From Vibrio porteresiae DSM 19223 (GTDB lineage: Bacteria > Pseudomonadota > Gammaproteobacteria > Enterobacterales > Vibrionaceae): 64,000 nt of DNA. Position 1 is the stretch's first letter; every line of letters starts with the position of its first letter. The position numbers and the translations under genes are program-made. The stretch spans positions 1,736,001 through 1,800,000 of the forward strand of contig NZ_AP024896.1 in assembly GCF_024347055.1 (NCBI RefSeq), in the 5' to 3' direction. The notes beneath the pieces are model-generated. The model worked only from the letters and a program-made list of their open reading frames with translations, ran no database searches and had not been told where the DNA came from. Below are positions 33,659-41,808 of this stretch, one piece after another.

Positions 33659-34084
33659 ATGAAAACTCTGTACACAACAAAAGCTACCGCTCTTGCAGGT
33701 CGTAATGGTCAAGTTTCAACTGAAGATGGTTTGCTCTCTGTTAACCTAGCCTATCCTAAAGAGATGGGTGGTAATGGCAATGCGACTAACCCAGAACAGC
33801 TCTTTGCAGCAGGTTATGCAGCGTGTTTCTCTAACGCTGTTTTGCATGTGGCTCGTGAATCCAAAATCGCTTTAAAATCTGCGCCAGTCACTGCAGAAGT
33901 TGGCATTGGTATGAACCAACAAGGCGGATTCCAACTTGCTGTAACACTCGCAGCGCAACTCGAACTCGCAGATGATCAGGCAATTGAACTCGTGAAAACA
34001 GCGCACCAAGTTTGCCCTTACTCAAACGCGACCCGTGGCAACATTGATGTTCAGCTTTCGGTCAATGGCCACACTATTGCCTAG
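33659..34084 (+). CDS. ohr: Ohr: organic hydroperoxide reductase
   Basis: A 141-residue OsmC/Ohr-family thiol peroxidase that reduces organic hydroperoxides using lipoylated protein as electron donor. It has both catalytic cysteines, C56 (YAACFSNAV) and C119 (QVCPYSNATRGN), and the arginine near the N-terminus (ALAGRNGQV). The N-terminal strand LYTTKATALAGRNG is typical. AAGGA lies seven bases before the ATG. Divergent from ohrR and induced by organic peroxide by inference from the operators. Confidence 0.95.
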   Translation: MKTLYTTKATALAGRNGQVSTEDGLLSVNLAYPKEMGGNGNATNPEQLFAAGYAACFSNAVLHVARESKIALKSAPVTAEVGIGMNQQGGFQLAVTLAAQLELADDQAIELVKTAHQVCPYSNATRGNIDVQLSVNGHTIA

Positions 34085-34114
34085 TACTGCCTAATATCGT
34101 CCATTTTTCACTGA

Positions 34115-34152
34115 AACCCCATCAGTAAGTTAGCTTACTGATGGGGTTTTCT
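34115..34152 (+). terminator. Rho-independent terminator after ohr
   Basis: Stem AAACCCCATCAGTAAG/CTTACTGATGGGGTTT with a TTAG loop and trailing T-rich run. Confidence 0.9.
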
Positions 34153-34330
34153 TTTTTAACCATGTTGCTGTTTAGCAATTGTTCGCATGCGCATTTATTA
34201 CACAAGATCCATAAAAACAACATGGAAACGTCAAGAACGAGTCATGAAATCGTCATTTAATCCCACTAATTTTGAGCCTACCAAAACGTTAGAGCATTGA
34301 TGCTCATCTACTAATAAATAAGGTAATAAA

Positions 34331-35305
34331 ATGAAAAAGGCAGTTCTCGCAAGCGCTATCTTCGCCGCACTAGTGTCCGGCTCAACTCTAGCAGCAACTG
34401 TGTACGATGCAGATGGTACTCAACTAAAAATTGGTGGTCGTGTTGAATTCCGTGGCGACTTCAACGCAAAAACAGACGGCACTGAAATTGAAGGCACAAT
34501 GGTAGATAACACTCGTGCTCGTCTAAATATCGAAGGCAAAAGCGAAATCTCTGAAGGCGTTAATGGTTTTGCTCGCTACGAAAATGAACAAAAAGACGGT
34601 TCTGACGGTTCAACATTTACTCAACGCTACATGTTCGCTGGTATCGACTTTAACGGTCACGCGCTATCCTTCGGTGCGCAAGATACTGCTGCTGTTCAAG
34701 TATCAAAATTCTCTGATATCGGTGAATTCACTGGCATCCAGAAGAAACTGACTGCTTCAGGTGACCACAAACAAAACGTGATTGCTTACCGTGGTCAAAT
34801 CACTGACGAACTTAACCTGCAAGCAACTTACCAAGTACTGTCTAGCGACCGCGATAACGCTGACGGTTACGGTATTTCTGCAGTGTACAAACTGCCAATG
34901 GGTCTAAAACTTGGTGCATCATACACGGGTGAACAAGAAGACGCAGAAGGCACAACGGATAACCAAAAAGCAAATCAATTCTTGCTAGGTTTGGGATACT
35001 CAATCGATGCTCTATATCTTGGTGCTACTTACTCTACTGGTGATACAGCCACTAACGACCAAGACTTCGATGTTATTGAAATCGCAGCATCTTACAAAAT
35101 CAACGACCAAACTAAAGTTCAAGCTATCTACGGTAAAGATACCGACAAACCAGACGGTGCTTCTGATGTAGATAACGAAGACTTCGTTGAGCTAGGCGGT
35201 TACTACAGCTTTAACTCTAACCTATCAACTTACCTTGCTCTTAAATTGAACCAAGTTGATAACGCTGATGATACATACCGTGTTGGTCTGAAATACGAGT
35301 TCTAA
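34331..35305 (+). CDS. General outer-membrane porin (OmpU/OmpC-like)
   Basis: A 324-residue Gram-negative porin forming a trimeric 16-strand barrel. Signal peptide at residues 1-21 (MKKAVLASAIFAALVSGSTLA), then the porin start ATVYDADGTQLKIGGRVEFRG, alternating amphipathic strands, acidic extracellular loops rich in Asp and Gly, and the C-terminal strand YRVGLKYEF with the required terminal Phe. Sequence style matches vibrio porins such as OmpU and its relatives. AAGG precedes the ATG. Followed by a hairpin terminator and by the candidate sigma-54 sRNA. Confidence 0.9.
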   Translation: MKKAVLASAIFAALVSGSTLAATVYDADGTQLKIGGRVEFRGDFNAKTDGTEIEGTMVDNTRARLNIEGKSEISEGVNGFARYENEQKDGSDGSTFTQRYMFAGIDFNGHALSFGAQDTAAVQVSKFSDIGEFTGIQKKLTASGDHKQNVIAYRGQITDELNLQATYQVLSSDRDNADGYGISAVYKLPMGLKLGASYTGEQEDAEGTTDNQKANQFLLGLGYSIDALYLGATYSTGDTATNDQDFDVIEIAASYKINDQTKVQAIYGKDTDKPDGASDVDNEDFVELGGYYSFNSNLSTYLALKLNQVDNADDTYRVGLKYEF

Positions 35306-35334
35306 TCCCTACCCGTCCAATATGTCCTTTTCTT

Positions 35335-35363
35335 ATGGCCTGACTGCTATCAGGCCATTTTTT
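35335..35363 (+). terminator. Rho-independent terminator after the porin gene
   Basis: Stem ATGGCCTGA/TCAGGCCAT with a 6-base loop and TTTTTT, 29 bp after the stop. Confidence 0.9.
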
Positions 35364-35473
35364 ATTTCTATTGCACCAAGTTACGCCATCTACGCCCCAA
35401 CACAAGGCAGGGTCCACCTTGTTACTATGGTATCAAATCACCATAACATCATGTTTTTAAACAAAAATAAAAG

Positions 35474-35490
35474 TTGGCACAGTTACTGCT
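35474..35490 (+). promoter_or_regulatory. Sigma-54 (-24/-12) promoter
   Basis: TTGGCAC-N5-CTGCT: GG at 35476-35477 and GC at 35488-35489 are twelve bases apart, the strict sigma-54 spacing, and five of six bases of the TGGCAC element plus TGC of TTGC match. It predicts a transcript start near 35501 and no coding frame follows, only a terminator. Confidence 0.65.
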
Positions 35491-35501
35491 TTAATAGAAT
35501 T

Positions 35502-35597
35502 ACAAATGCAGGCAGCGTTTGTGCTTCTTTTCAGTGATAAGGCAGAAATCACTGGTCACTTCATGTTCTTGACCTCCCTTTTGGGAGGTTTTTTTTT
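35502..35597 (+). ncRNA. Candidate sigma-54-dependent trans-acting small RNA
   Basis: About 96 nt from the predicted start to the T-run. It has an unstructured 5' part (about 30 nt), a stem CAGTGAT/ATCACTG (35532-35554), a single-stranded U-rich stretch, and a terminator ACCTCCC-TTTT-GGGAGGT followed by a run of U (35572-35597), the layout of an Hfq-binding sRNA. There is no ribosome binding site or sensible reading frame. It lacks the Qrr core, so it is not a standard Qrr RNA. Target is unknown. Confidence 0.6.
35572..35597 (+). terminator. Terminator of the candidate sRNA
   Basis: Seven-base stem with a TTTT loop and eight or more T. It lies 267 bp after the porin stop and well past the porin's own terminator, so it belongs to a separate transcript. 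Confidence 0.88.
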
Positions 35598-35728
35598 AAC
35601 TGCCTCACCACCATCATTTATTCTCTTCGTTACTCAATAAATTTGAACAAGTTAACAGGCAAAAGGTGGTTGGCGCTGATATTGAAGCAGAGTAATATTC
35701 AATCAGTTTTCTACTCTGAGCAAATATT

Positions 35729-36625
35729 ATGCAAAAAACCCATCAGCCCATTCATGGCGCAGCGTGGATGTTAACCGCAGGACTTGCCTTCTCTGTCGTT
35801 AACAGCGTGACACAAATTGCAAGTATCCGTTTCGGCCTGCCGTCAACAACCGTGGCTTTGATTCAATATGGCATCGCGATTGTCGTCATGATTCCCTATT
35901 TACGCTCTTTAGGCTTTAAACAATCTCTGCGTACCCATCACTTTGGTCTCCATGTTTTTCGCGTCTTTTTGGCCGTGATTGGTATTCAACTTTGGTTATG
36001 GGCGCTTGCCTACCCTGTGCCTATTTGGCAAGGCATTGCACTGCTAATGACCTCGCCTCTCTTCGCCACTATAGGTTCAGGACTCTTTCTTAAAGAGAAG
36101 GTCAGCATGGCTCGCTGGGGAGCAACACTCAGTGGCTTTATCGGCGCGATGATTATTCTCCAACCTTGGTCAGACACCTTCTCTTGGGCATCATTGCTTC
36201 CCGTCGGTGCAGCGTTCTTCTGGGCATGTTATTCCCTAATGGTGAAAAAGCTCTCTAGTGATGATTCACCCTCTACGATGGTGATTTACCTTTTAGTGCT
36301 TATGACCCCATTCAATTTGGTGTTAGCGATTCCTGAATGGCAAACACCTACCGATGGTTCTTTGTGGTTGATACTCATTGCGGCGGGAGTGTTAACGGCC
36401 TTGGCACAATGGGCGATTGTGAAAGCCTATTCGATTGCTGATGCCTCTTTCGTGCAACCTTTTGACCATGCAAAACTGCCAATGAATGTCATTGCAGGCT
36501 GGGTAGTATTTGGCTGGGTGCCACCAGGGAGATTGTGGTTAGGCGCGGCGATCATCGTACTATCTGTCGCGTTTATTACTCAGTGGGAAAATAAACAAGC
36601 TCAGCTGTCCGTCAAAACAGTGTGA
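35729..36625 (+). CDS. EamA/DMT-family inner-membrane transporter
   Basis: A 298-residue protein with ten predicted helices. Start AAWMLTAGLAFSVVNSVTQIAS, the mid-protein SGLFLKEKVSMARWGATLSGFIGAMIIL in outline and the second repeat AAFFWACYSLMVKKLS are all typical of EamA. Members move amino acids, purines or drugs; no substrate clue. It ends in a strong bidirectional terminator. No regulator is paired with it. Confidence 0.88.
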   Translation: MQKTHQPIHGAAWMLTAGLAFSVVNSVTQIASIRFGLPSTTVALIQYGIAIVVMIPYLRSLGFKQSLRTHHFGLHVFRVFLAVIGIQLWLWALAYPVPIWQGIALLMTSPLFATIGSGLFLKEKVSMARWGATLSGFIGAMIILQPWSDTFSWASLLPVGAAFFWACYSLMVKKLSSDDSPSTMVIYLLVLMTPFNLVLAIPEWQTPTDGSLWLILIAAGVLTALAQWAIVKAYSIADASFVQPFDHAKLPMNVIAGWVVFGWVPPGRLWLGAAIIVLSVAFITQWENKQAQLSVKTV

Positions 36626-36647
36626 TGTTTTCAGGAATTCTTCGCAT

Positions 36648-36686
36648 AAAAATAGGGCCTTGAATGAATCAAGGCCCTATTTTTTC
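36648..36686. terminator. Bidirectional rho-independent terminator
   Basis: Stem AAAATAGGGCCTTG/CAAGGCCCTATTTT with a 7-base loop, between the EamA gene and a small minus-strand gene. Confidence 0.92.
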
Positions 36687-36691
36687 AAAGC

Positions 36692-36823
36692 TTATCGAGT
36701 CAACGCGTTCCAAAGAATGGTGAACAGAGACATTTTTGCAGGACGTTGTGCCTGTGTCATTGGTTGAACCATCTCTTTAGCTAAAGCAAGCCCTAATAAA
36801 GATGAACCCATATTGTTATCCAT
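36692..36823 (-). CDS. Small hypothetical protein, 43 residues
   Basis: Too short for usual ORF cut-offs. Reading is MDNNMGSSLLGLALAKEMVQ, continuing to the C-terminal TILWNALTR. A good ribosome binding site (GAGGAG, followed by CGCCAA) precedes the ATG, and the terminator just downstream fits a small transcript. The product looks mildly amphipathic and might touch the membrane. No family recognised; coding status is inferred from the ribosome binding site and the flanking terminator. Confidence 0.6.
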   Translation of the reverse strand: MDNNMGSSLLGLALAKEMVQPMTQAQRPAKMSLFTILWNALTR

Positions 36824-36931
36824 TTGGCGCTCCTCACATTGTTGTTAATTAATAACCAAACAATGTGATCTTAGCAGCAAAACCGCCAAAAACAAGACGT
36901 AGGTCACATTTATTTTTCGTAATGTTACGAA

Positions 36932-37282
36932 TTAGCTACGTTTAGGTTGTTTGTATGTTTTGCCCGCAGCTTGATACACGTCTTTGTGCTTCATTTCGAA
37001 AAAGGTATCAAAGAACCAAGCCACAAACTTGATGACATCGTCACCTTCATTCATTACGTGCTCAAGGTACTCTTGTTCAACACCTTGTTCATCCGCTTCT
37101 ACTGTCATGTGGTAGATACGTTGTTCGCCTTCCACCTCCGCTAAGACAAACTGGCCAGTGAGAGATTGAGCCGCTTCAGCGAACTCTTCATCTTCACTCT
37201 GTTTCAGTTGTTCAAGTGCCTTAGGCAGTGACCCAAGTTCACATAAGCTTTTTACTAAATCTTCAAACTCTTTTGGTTGCAT
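36932..37282 (-). CDS. Hypothetical acidic protein, 116 residues
   Basis: No family recognised. The protein is acidic (many Glu and Asp), soluble and apparently helical, with FVLAEVEGEQRIYHMTVEAD forming probable strands, and ends in a basic tail KTYKQPKRS. GAGGAA lies five bases before the ATG, so the start is firm. It stands alone, co-directional with the small gene 108 bp downstream and with the Bcr/CflA gene further upstream on the minus strand. Confidence 0.75.
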   Translation of the reverse strand: MQPKEFEDLVKSLCELGSLPKALEQLKQSEDEEFAEAAQSLTGQFVLAEVEGEQRIYHMTVEADEQGVEQEYLEHVMNEGDDVIKFVAWFFDTFFEMKHKDVYQAAGKTYKQPKRS

Positions 37283-37368
37283 GAAAGTTCCTCAGTCAGT
37301 TCGGCGCGGATTATACCCTGAAATAAGCTGAGCTTGCTATCAGCAAACCACTGGAGAGAAACAATCGA

Positions 37369-38586
37369 TTAGGACGTTGCCGTTGCTGGAGTAGACACTT
37401 GTTGATAACGAAACGTTGCCGAGAAAATAATCCCTGTGATCACCGCAACGAGTAAATAGAACACTCCTAAGGAATATTGGCTCTTCACCCAATGTTCGAC
37501 TAAATAGCCGCCGAAAAGACCCGCTAAACACATCTGTACCGAGCCAGATAAAGCGGCAACGGCTCCCGCTTGTTTTTTATGTGGCGAAAGCAACATAGTT
37601 GTCGCCATTGGAAAAGAGATACCTTGGGCAAACGAGAGAACCGTAAAAGCAGTAATAAGGCCAACCACAGAGAAAGGCGCTAATAACAACACGATTGCGG
37701 CAACAAAAACCAGACCAATCGACATTAGGAAAATCGGCTTGATGCCGTAGTAACGGTGCAAGACATTGACAGCGATACTGCCCGTTAATAAACCGATCGA
37801 AGGGACGATCATTAAGGTGCCATAATCGGCAACTGTCATTCCTAATTGAATTTGCATCATAAATGGCAAAACCGAGAGGGTAACCATCGCTGATAGATAA
37901 CTGATCCAGTTGTAACTAGCACTGCTGATCACCTGCACATTGGTCAGTAGACTCAGGTAATTTTTAACTACGGTCCCAACTGCAAAGCGATGTTTCGCAT
38001 AAGGCAGTGTTTCCGGAAGAATGAAGAAGCCCAAAACAAAAATGGCACTGATATAGAACAACACAAAAACGAACACCGCATGCCAGCTCAGCTGATAGGC
38101 CAGCCATCCACCTAAAACTGGCGACACAATTGGCATAATCGAAGCGGTCACTGACATATAAGAGAGCGCTTTGGTTAAATACTGTCCATCATAGCAATCG
38201 CGCAAAACACTACGGCCTAATACCGAAGCACTCCCGGCACCAATACCTTGTAATAAGCGACCCAATTCCAACGTGGAAAATTGATCCGCTAACAGCACAC
38301 AAATAACCGTTCCGAGCAGATAAATACCTTGCCCTAAGAGAAATACAGGGCGTCGCCCAATCGCATCCGACAAAGCACCATAGAAGAGCTGGGAGCCACC
38401 AAAACCGAGCAAAAAGAGCGTCACTAGCATTTGCACACGCGCTTGATCCACCAGCAAATCTTGGCTGATGAGCGGCAGTGACGGTAAGTAGATACTGACT
38501 CCGACTTGACCAGTTGCAATAATCATCATGGCAAGTAAAAGCGGTGTTTTATGGAAACGATCAGTACTCAATAAATTCATGTGCAT
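37369..38586 (-). CDS. MFS drug:H+ antiporter, Bcr/CflA/EmrD type
   Basis: A twelve-helix major facilitator of about 405 residues. Key segments: IYLPSLPLISQDL, FLLGFGGSQLFYGALSDAIGRRPVFLLG (motif A, in outline), LLQGIGAGSASVLGRSVLRD and PIVSPVLGGWLAY (motif C). These are typical of Bcr/CflA family pumps that export bicyclomycin, chloramphenicol and similar drugs. The ATG chosen (MHMNLLSTDRF) avoids a 16-residue unlikely leader. It is divergent from a LysR gene. Confidence 0.9.
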   Translation of the reverse strand: MHMNLLSTDRFHKTPLLLAMMIIATGQVGVSIYLPSLPLISQDLLVDQARVQMLVTLFLLGFGGSQLFYGALSDAIGRRPVFLLGQGIYLLGTVICVLLADQFSTLELGRLLQGIGAGSASVLGRSVLRDCYDGQYLTKALSYMSVTASIMPIVSPVLGGWLAYQLSWHAVFVFVLFYISAIFVLGFFILPETLPYAKHRFAVGTVVKNYLSLLTNVQVISSASYNWISYLSAMVTLSVLPFMMQIQLGMTVADYGTLMIVPSIGLLTGSIAVNVLHRYYGIKPIFLMSIGLVFVAAIVLLLAPFSVVGLITAFTVLSFAQGISFPMATTMLLSPHKKQAGAVAALSGSVQMCLAGLFGGYLVEHWVKSQYSLGVFYLLVAVITGIIFSATFRYQQVSTPATATS

Positions 38587-38709
38587 TCTTAACAGGAAAG
38601 AGAGAGATACCAAACCAAGGAAATGGCACGGCATAGGTTTATCAACAGGCGTGGCGTATAGTATATTGGAGCGTGAATTTTGATAATCACTGATTTTGGA
38701 AATGAATTA

Positions 38710-38724
38710 ATTCCTTAAGGGAAT
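38710..38724. promoter_or_regulatory. LysR-type T-N11-A box (ATTCCTTAAGGGAAT)
   Basis: Arms ATTCCTT/AGGGAAT match at six of seven positions and include the T-N11-A pattern. It lies 15 bp before the LysR start, in the gap to the Bcr/CflA gene, a usual place for autoregulation. Confidence 0.45.
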
Positions 38725-38738
38725 CATTAGGAGAGAAG

Positions 38739-39632
38739 ATGGATTGGCTACAAAGTGCCCATACTTACATTCGTGTTGTTGAAGAGGGCAGCTTTAATGG
38801 CGCAGCTCGGAAACTCAATACCACCAGCTCTGCAGTGAGTAAACGTATTCATTGGCTTGAAGAGCGTATTGGTGTGCAGTTACTGAAAAGAACAACGCGC
38901 TCGGTCACTCAAACTGAAGCAGGAGTTCTATTTTATGAGCGAGCGAAAGCACAAATGGAAAGCTGGCAATCTGTTCTCGATGAAACCCGTTCGGTCAATC
39001 TTAATCCCGCTGGCTTACTCAAAATTGGCGCAACTCTGGCCGTAGGTTCTAAGTTTTTGATGCAGTATCTCGATGGTTTTCTAAAACGCTACCCAGACAT
39101 TCGTATTCAGTTGATTACAACCACGCCAGGACAACTTCCTGAGCTGCATCTTGATCTGTTTATCAGTCGCGAAATCGAACAACTTAACTCCCTGAGTTTT
39201 AAATCGTCTCCGCTGTTTGTCCATAAAGCGGGCTTTTATGCCTCACCTCTTTATCTTGCCGAGCACGGCACACCAGAGACATTAGAAGAGCTAACGCAGC
39301 ACAATGTGCTGTGTTGGGGTGAACGACCACATACTGAAGTGAAAACAAGCCGAGGTAAACGGATCATTCTCAGTGGTAATTTTGCGACCACCAACCCTGA
39401 AGCACTCTATTACGCAGGTAAAAGTGGTTTAGGGATCTTTGTAACCAATGATGTGATGCTCAAAGATGAAATTCGCCAAGGCAACTTAGTGCGCATTCTG
39501 CCAGATGTCACTTTAGATCAAGCCACTGTGTACGCTTACTACCCTAAACTGGATTATCAACATACACGCACACAGCTGTTTCTTGATTACCTAAGAGAGC
39601 AGCTGTCACACGACAATCCAAGTAACAAATAA
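38739..39632 (+). CDS. LysR-family transcriptional regulator
   Basis: A 297-residue LysR protein: winged helix in residues about 3-60 (SFNGAARKLNTTSSAVSKRIHWLEERIG in outline), linker helix, and effector domain from LKIGATLAVGSKFLMQ. AGGAGA precedes the ATG. It faces away from the Bcr/CflA pump gene, its likely target. The following 316 bp hold no gene. Confidence 0.9.
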   Translation: MDWLQSAHTYIRVVEEGSFNGAARKLNTTSSAVSKRIHWLEERIGVQLLKRTTRSVTQTEAGVLFYERAKAQMESWQSVLDETRSVNLNPAGLLKIGATLAVGSKFLMQYLDGFLKRYPDIRIQLITTTPGQLPELHLDLFISREIEQLNSLSFKSSPLFVHKAGFYASPLYLAEHGTPETLEELTQHNVLCWGERPHTEVKTSRGKRIILSGNFATTNPEALYYAGKSGLGIFVTNDVMLKDEIRQGNLVRILPDVTLDQATVYAYYPKLDYQHTRTQLFLDYLREQLSHDNPSNK

Positions 39633-39665
39633 CCCTTACAATCAATATGGGATCAATGTCACATG

Positions 39666-39708
39666 TGAGCAAATTGATCCCTATTTCTCTGCTTACCGAT
39701 CAATATGA
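39666..39708. repeat. Imperfect direct repeat, copy 1
   Basis: Starts TGAGCAAATTGAT and shows partial likeness to the copy 180 bp downstream over about 40 bases (including CTCT and CTTA). Part of a hairpin GGGATCAAT/ATTGATCCC (39649-39681). Confidence 0.45.
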
Positions 39709-39845
39709 AAATCATTGCCTTATCCCGTGGCACCTACTCTAACCCCATCTAGCAGGTGGAAAATCACCACACCTTGTTTCATAGTAAATGGGTACATATA
39801 AAAGGCATCTTCATCATTCAACATGACATCATCAATAACTCACTA

Positions 39846-39888
39846 TGAGCAAATTGATACAGAATGCTCTCCTTATCCGTCGATGATC
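39846..39888. repeat. Imperfect direct repeat, copy 2
   Basis: The second TGAGCAAATTGAT copy, ending about 60 bp before the GGDEF-EAL start. The rest of the 39633-39948 region has no gene or other clear signal. Confidence 0.45.
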
Positions 39889-39948
39889 GGATGATTTCAC
39901 AGCGAAATCGAATAATAAGGACGTCGGATAAGGTAGACAAAAACGGAT

Positions 39949-41769
39949 ATGACAACAGCACCAAACCATTTCCCCACCATTAGCATCCAAACCTTGAGTC
40001 ATCTCACCGGATGCAGTGGTAAAGAGATACTAGAGCAAGCCACTCTCACGCTACATAAGGCATGCCACAGCCTTTATAGTGAGTTGGTCGAGTTTGATCG
40101 AATCGGTGTCATGGGACACTCTCTAGCACTTGCGCAAGATCATACACTCGCGTCCTCTCTCTATGCCTATCCACTGTTAGGTTCACCGCTGGAAATAGCT
40201 TTGTCCTCACCTCACAGCGAATACATGTGGGTCTCGGATACGGAGTTAACCATCTCGTCAGACAAAACGGTGGTGAACTATCTCGTGATGCCACTGCGCT
40301 CAGCGTCAAAGGAAATCATCGGCGCACTTATCTCCGTCTTCGCCAAGCACATTAAGCTTGATGATGAACGTTTAGCTTTTCACCGCGTCATATCATGTTT
40401 GCTGTCGCATCGACTTGAACATCAACGTCTCATGGACCGCTCTGATTCATTAATGCACCAACTCAGTTACGAAGTCTCTCACGACAACTTAACGGGGCTG
40501 ATGAACCGCAACTACATGGAAGACAAGCTAGAACGACTGATCGAATCCAAGATTGCCACGTTTACTTTGGTGATTCTCGATATCGATCATTTTCAAGAGA
40601 TCAATGATCTACACGGGCACTATGTTGGGGATAAAGTTCTAAGGTGTATTGCTCAAGAGATCAGCCATATTGTGCCTGATGAACACGAGCGTTTTCGCTT
40701 ATCTGGAGACGAATTCGCCTTTATTCTGACAGACGAAGATCCATCGATGATCTGTTATGAACTGCACGACAAACTTGAGCGCGGCTTTCATATTGGTTCG
40801 CACCGAATATCTCTCAGTGCTCGCATGGGGCTAGCAACTTATTCACACGAGGTTCATGGTGCAGAGCAACTCGTCGCCAACGCAGGCATCGCACTCAACG
40901 ACAGTAAAATTCATCGTGTAGAAGTGATTCGCTGTTTCGATACTCATCTAAGCCAGCAGTACATGCGTAGAACTCAACTTATTGAGTTACTTAAAGAAGA
41001 GCTGAATAAACCGCTGAGCCAAACCAAAGATCTGTATGTCGTTGTCCAGCCTATCGTTAGGCGAGATCAAACCGACTGGAATTATTTCGAAGTGTTGGCT
41101 CGATGGCATCATCCTTTACTCGGTGAGGTTAGCCCACTTGAATTTATCGAAGCTGCCGAACAATCAGGATTGATCATTTCACTTGGTGAAAAAATCATAG
41201 AACTTGCTTGTTTAGCCAAACGAGAATTGGAAAATTCCTTGGGTTATTCCGTTAAGCTCGGCATTAACTGCTCTGCGGAACAACTCTCTCATGCGCCTAA
41301 TTATATTGAGTTTTTAACCACAACATTAGCCCGCTATCAATATAGTCCAAGCGCCTTTACTATTGAGCTGACTGAATCCGTTTTGCTCTCGCCCACCACC
41401 GATATCATTTACCGCTTAGACACGCTGCGCCGCCTTGGCTTTACCATCGCCCTTGACGATTTTGGTACTGGCTATTCCAGTCTCAACTACATCCACAGCT
41501 ATCCTATCGACTGCATCAAAATCGACGCAACCTTTGTACGCAATATGCTGACGAATCAAACCTCAGAGCATGTTATCTCGCTGATTATTCAATTAGCTAA
41601 ACAGTTGTCGGTGGACTTAATTGCTGAAGGTGTTGAAACTAAGCAAGCTCTGGATAAGCTCTACCAAATGGGGTGTGATCAAATCCAAGGCTTCTATTTT
41701 TCACGGCCGATGAAACCACAGGATATGCCTAACAAGGTTCCAATCATGGCGACTTTTATTCAAAAGTAG
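39949..41769 (+). CDS. GGDEF-EAL protein with N-terminal GAF-like domain
   Basis: A 606-residue c-di-GMP protein. Residues about 20-165 look like a GAF sensor (IGVMGHSLALAQ, VMPLRSASKEIIGALISVF). The GGDEF domain (about 178-340) has DNLTGLMNRNYM and a changed active site SGDEF at 252-256. The EAL domain (about 350-600) has E381 in EVLAR, GINCSAEQL, ELTES, DDFGTGYSS, KIDATF, AEGVET and QGFYFSRPM, so all phosphodiesterase residues appear intact. A phosphodiesterase with a possibly regulatory GGDEF domain is the best reading. No signal peptide or helix, so it is cytoplasmic. Confidence 0.92.
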   Translation: MTTAPNHFPTISIQTLSHLTGCSGKEILEQATLTLHKACHSLYSELVEFDRIGVMGHSLALAQDHTLASSLYAYPLLGSPLEIALSSPHSEYMWVSDTELTISSDKTVVNYLVMPLRSASKEIIGALISVFAKHIKLDDERLAFHRVISCLLSHRLEHQRLMDRSDSLMHQLSYEVSHDNLTGLMNRNYMEDKLERLIESKIATFTLVILDIDHFQEINDLHGHYVGDKVLRCIAQEISHIVPDEHERFRLSGDEFAFILTDEDPSMICYELHDKLERGFHIGSHRISLSARMGLATYSHEVHGAEQLVANAGIALNDSKIHRVEVIRCFDTHLSQQYMRRTQLIELLKEELNKPLSQTKDLYVVVQPIVRRDQTDWNYFEVLARWHHPLLGEVSPLEFIEAAEQSGLIISLGEKIIELACLAKRELENSLGYSVKLGINCSAEQLSHAPNYIEFLTTTLARYQYSPSAFTIELTESVLLSPTTDIIYRLDTLRRLGFTIALDDFGTGYSSLNYIHSYPIDCIKIDATFVRNMLTNQTSEHVISLIIQLAKQLSVDLIAEGVETKQALDKLYQMGCDQIQGFYFSRPMKPQDMPNKVPIMATFIQK

Positions 41770-41781
41770 AAAGTCACAAAG

Positions 41782-41806
41782 AAAAAACCCACCTTGCGGT
41801 GGGTTT
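41782..41806 (-). terminator. Rho-independent terminator of the shyA-like gene
   Basis: Stem AAACCCACC/GGTGGGTTT with TTGC loop; on the minus strand TTTTTT follows. It lies just after the stop of the endopeptidase gene and is shared with the convergent GGDEF-EAL gene. Confidence 0.85.
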
Positions 41807-41808
41807 AC

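Noticed and set aside
35322..35537. 71-codon open frame across the porin terminator and sRNA region
   Set aside because: It starts inside the porin terminator region without a ribosome binding site and ends in the sRNA stem; the sigma-54 promoter and terminator explain the region better.
35502..35597. Qrr quorum-sensing sRNA
   Set aside because: The conserved Qrr core is absent; only the sigma-54 control and terminator layout are shared.
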